A program made the position numbers and the translations under genes. A stretch of DNA of 26,037 bases from positions 1 to 26,037 of the forward strand of contig JBKPDW010000202.1 in NCBI GenBank assembly GCA_046728115.1, written 5' to 3'. Shown here one piece after another: positions 24,341 through 26,037 of this stretch (its first letter is position 1; each line of letters starts with the position of its first letter). The notes beneath the pieces were generated by a model. It was not told where the DNA came from, searched no databases, and was given only the letters and a program-made list of their open reading frames with translations. The DNA comes from CAVSWN01 sp046728115 (GTDB lineage: Bacteria > Acidobacteriota > Vicinamibacteria > Vicinamibacterales > CAVVIG01).

Positions 24341-24809
24341 AAAGACCGAACGCGAGAAAGCTCGGTCGAACATCGCCGAAAACCGCAAGGCGTACCACGA
24401 CTTCCATCTCCTGGAATCGTTCGAGGCCGGCATCGTGCTGCTCGGGACGGAGGTCAAAGCGATTCGCGAAGGCCGAGTGAACCTGCGCGACAGCTTCGCG
24501 CGCGTGGAAGACGGCGAGGTCTTCCTCTACAACGTCAACATCAGCCCGTACAGCCATCGCGGATACGCCGATCACGAGCCGCTGCGCAGACGCAAGCTTC
24601 TCCTGCACCGCGACGAGATCCGGAAGTTGATCGGCAAGACCGTCGAAAAGGGCATGACGCTGGTGCCCGTCCGTCTCTATTTCAAGAATGGTCGCGTGAA
24701 GGTGGCCGTCAGCCTTGCGAAGGGCAAGAAGGACTACGACAAGCGTGAAACCATCAGGCGCCGTGAAGCGGATCGGGAAACGCGAGCGGCCATCAAGTCG
24801 CGCCGCTGA
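24333..24809 (+). CDS. smpB: SsrA-binding protein SmpB
   Basis: A 158-residue SmpB, which delivers tmRNA to stalled ribosomes for trans-translation. Family blocks are intact: IAENRKAYHDFHLLESFEAG, IVLLGTEVKAIREGRVNLRDSF, YNVNISPYSHRGYADHEPLR, RKLLLHRDEIRKLIGKTVEKG, and LVPVRLYFKNGRVKVAVSLAKGKK. The basic tail (KDYDKRETIRRREADRETR), which enters the ribosomal mRNA channel, is complete. ATG 24333 lies within the end of pdxA and has no strong ribosome site, so translation probably depends on ribosomes finishing pdxA. The ssrA gene itself is not seen here. Confidence 0.97.
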   Translation: MAEKTEREKARSNIAENRKAYHDFHLLESFEAGIVLLGTEVKAIREGRVNLRDSFARVEDGEVFLYNVNISPYSHRGYADHEPLRRRKLLLHRDEIRKLIGKTVEKGMTLVPVRLYFKNGRVKVAVSLAKGKKDYDKRETIRRREADRETRAAIKSRR

Positions 24810-24836
24810 CATGAAGCGCGAGCCCCACGATACAAT
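24806..24836 (+). promoter_or_regulatory. Candidate promoter before the aminotransferase gene
   Basis: CTGACA (24806-24811) and TACAAT (24831-24836) resemble -35 and -10 boxes, though the 19-base spacer is long. The -10 lies 11 bases before ATG 24848 with no Shine-Dalgarno between, so a nearly leaderless transcript is possible. Confidence 0.35.
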
Positions 24837-24847
24837 AAAGCCGCCGC

Positions 24848-25981
24848 ATGAAAGTTCCGCTGCTCGACCTCCAGGCCCAATATCGTCCGATTCGTGACGA
24901 GATCCTCGCCGCGATGACCCGGGTCGCCGACAGTCAGCGGTTCATCATGGGTCCGGAGATTGAAGCGCTCGAGCGCGAGATGAGCCGATTGCTCGGCATC
25001 CGACATGCGATCTCGGTTTCGTCGGGTACAGATGCGCTGCTGTTGGCGCTCATGGCGCTCGGAATCACGACCGACGACGAGGTGGTGACGACGCCGCATT
25101 CGTTCTTCGCCACCGCAGGCGCCATCGTACGTCTCGGCGCGCGCCCGGTTCTGGTGGACATCGATCCGGTCACCTTCAACATCGACCCCGAGCGGATCGC
25201 CGACGCGGTCACGCCGCGCACGAAAGCCATCCTGCCGGTTCATCTCTTCGGGTTGAGCGCCGATCTCGATCCGATTCTCGACGTCGCGAATCGAACGGGC
25301 GTTCCCGTCGTCGAGGACGCCGCGCAGGCCATCGGCGCGACGTACAAGTCTCGCCCGGTTGGAGGCATCGGTTCGTACGGCTGCTTGTCGTTTTTCCCGA
25401 GCAAGAACCTTGGCGCCTTCGGTGATGCCGGATTGCTGACGACCAACGACGATGTGCTGGCGGATCGCGCGCGGTTGCTGCGCACGCACGGCATGAGGCC
25501 CAGGTACTACCATCACGCCGTTGGCGCCAATTTTCGGATGGATGCGATGCAGGCTGCCGTGCTGCGCGTCAAAGCGCCGCATCTGGCGGCGTGGACGGCA
25601 GCGCGCCGCGCGAACGCCGCCAGTTACCGGGCGTTGTTCAGCGCCGCCGGCCTGGACGGCGCAATCGGACTGCCCAATGAGCCGCCCGATCGGTTTCACA
25701 TCTACAACCAGTTCGTCATCCGCGCGCGGGAGCGGGACGCGCTCAGGATGTACCTCGAGGAACACGGGATCGGGACGGAGATCTACTATCCAATCCCATT
25801 CCACCTGCAGCCGTGTTTCGCGAATCTGGGCTACACTGCCGGCGCGTTCCCGCACGCAGAGCGCGCAGCGCTCGAAAGCCTCGCGATTCCGATTTACGGC
25901 GAGTTGACCGCAGCGCAGCTGGAGACCGTCGTGTCGACGATCGCCGCGTTTGTCCAGCGCAACGTTGGAGTCGTGCAATGA
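24848..25981 (+). CDS. DegT/DnrJ/EryC1/StrS-family nucleotide-sugar aminotransferase
   Basis: A 377-residue PLP-dependent aminotransferase of the type that puts an amino group on a keto-sugar nucleotide during polysaccharide, O-antigen or glycan synthesis. The N-terminus MKVPLLDLQAQYRPIRDEI is typical. SSGTDALLLALMALG binds the cofactor phosphate, VVEDAAQAIGA holds the Asp contacting the pyridine nitrogen, and Lys186 in FFPSKNLGAFGDAG forms the Schiff base. The C-terminal GIGTEIYYPIPFHLQPCF segment is the substrate-side motif common to UDP-sugar members such as WlbE/WbpE. The specific sugar cannot be assigned. The stop overlaps the next gene's ATG (ATGA at 25978-25981), so an operon continues past the window. 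Confidence 0.95.
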   Translation: MKVPLLDLQAQYRPIRDEILAAMTRVADSQRFIMGPEIEALEREMSRLLGIRHAISVSSGTDALLLALMALGITTDDEVVTTPHSFFATAGAIVRLGARPVLVDIDPVTFNIDPERIADAVTPRTKAILPVHLFGLSADLDPILDVANRTGVPVVEDAAQAIGATYKSRPVGGIGSYGCLSFFPSKNLGAFGDAGLLTTNDDVLADRARLLRTHGMRPRYYHHAVGANFRMDAMQAAVLRVKAPHLAAWTAARRANAASYRALFSAAGLDGAIGLPNEPPDRFHIYNQFVIRARERDALRMYLEEHGIGTEIYYPIPFHLQPCFANLGYTAGAFPHAERAALESLAIPIYGELTAAQLETVVSTIAAFVQRNVGVVQ

Positions 25982-26037
25982 TCCACGATGCGCCGGCTGC
26001 GGCGTCTTCTTCGGTCGCCAGACCGCCAGGCCGGCGG
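25978..26037 (+). CDS. Start of a downstream gene, cut by the window end
   Basis: An open frame of 20 codons begins at ATG 25978, overlapping the aminotransferase stop, and runs off the end. The visible residues (MIHDAPAAAS and an Arg/Pro-rich stretch) identify no family. Coupling suggests a partner in the same glycan pathway. Confidence 0.5.
   Translation, partial: MIHDAPAAASSSVARPPGRR

Noticed and set aside
24734..25978. 414-codon minus-strand open frame
   Set aside because: Antisense to the DegT-family aminotransferase, which has all catalytic motifs.

Overview
High-GC bacterial DNA, apparently one end of a draft contig. Family content suggests an Acidobacteriota lineage such as Vicinamibacteria: a membrane-anchored CadC/ToxR-like regulator, a quinoprotein fused to cytochrome c, a cytochrome c/copper monooxygenase-like protein, and a TonB-receptor-style carboxypeptidase-regulatory head. 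This placement is inference; no rRNA gene or marker tree supports it. No rRNA, tRNA, IS element or CRISPR array was seen.

Layout. 1-120 is a library artefact: poly-C plus a Nextera Read 1 adapter. 121-1329 (minus): truncated kelch-repeat protein and YidB/DUF937 protein. 1594-4394 (plus): exported amidase and a secreted carboxypeptidase-regulatory-domain protein. 4478-6445 (minus): exported acetamidase/formamidase and 3-methyladenine DNA glycosylase I. 6723-10229 (plus): membrane-anchored winged-helix regulator, YjbQ-family protein, and a translationally coupled B12-type radical SAM enzyme. 10216-13573 (minus): tight operon of a small exported protein, a desaturase-methyltransferase fusion and a membrane sulfatase-family enzyme. 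13780-18653 (minus): periplasmic oxidation cluster of a CHRD protein, a cytochrome c-PQQ dehydrogenase and a cytochrome c-copper monooxygenase-like protein. 18928-26037 (plus): housekeeping run of class A PBP, DNA polymerase III delta', RicT/PSP1 protein, PdxA, SmpB, a DegT-family sugar aminotransferase and the first codons of a coupled downstream gene.

How it fits together. Stop/start overlaps of the ATGA or GTGA type link yjbQ to the radical SAM gene, the fusion gene to the sulfatase, CHRD to the quinoprotein, holB to ricT, and the aminotransferase to the last gene, so these pairs are probably co-translated. The 10.2-13.6 kb operon looks like an envelope-lipid modification unit. The 13.8-18.7 kb cluster looks like periplasmic oxidation feeding electrons to c-type cytochromes.

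The most unusual elements are the three-box desaturase fused to a Rossmann/methyltransferase-like domain, palindromic REP-like segments sitting in frame inside two adjacent genes, two long imperfect inverted repeats between the housekeeping genes, and a 33-bp tandem duplication that doubles the start codon of the CHRD gene.
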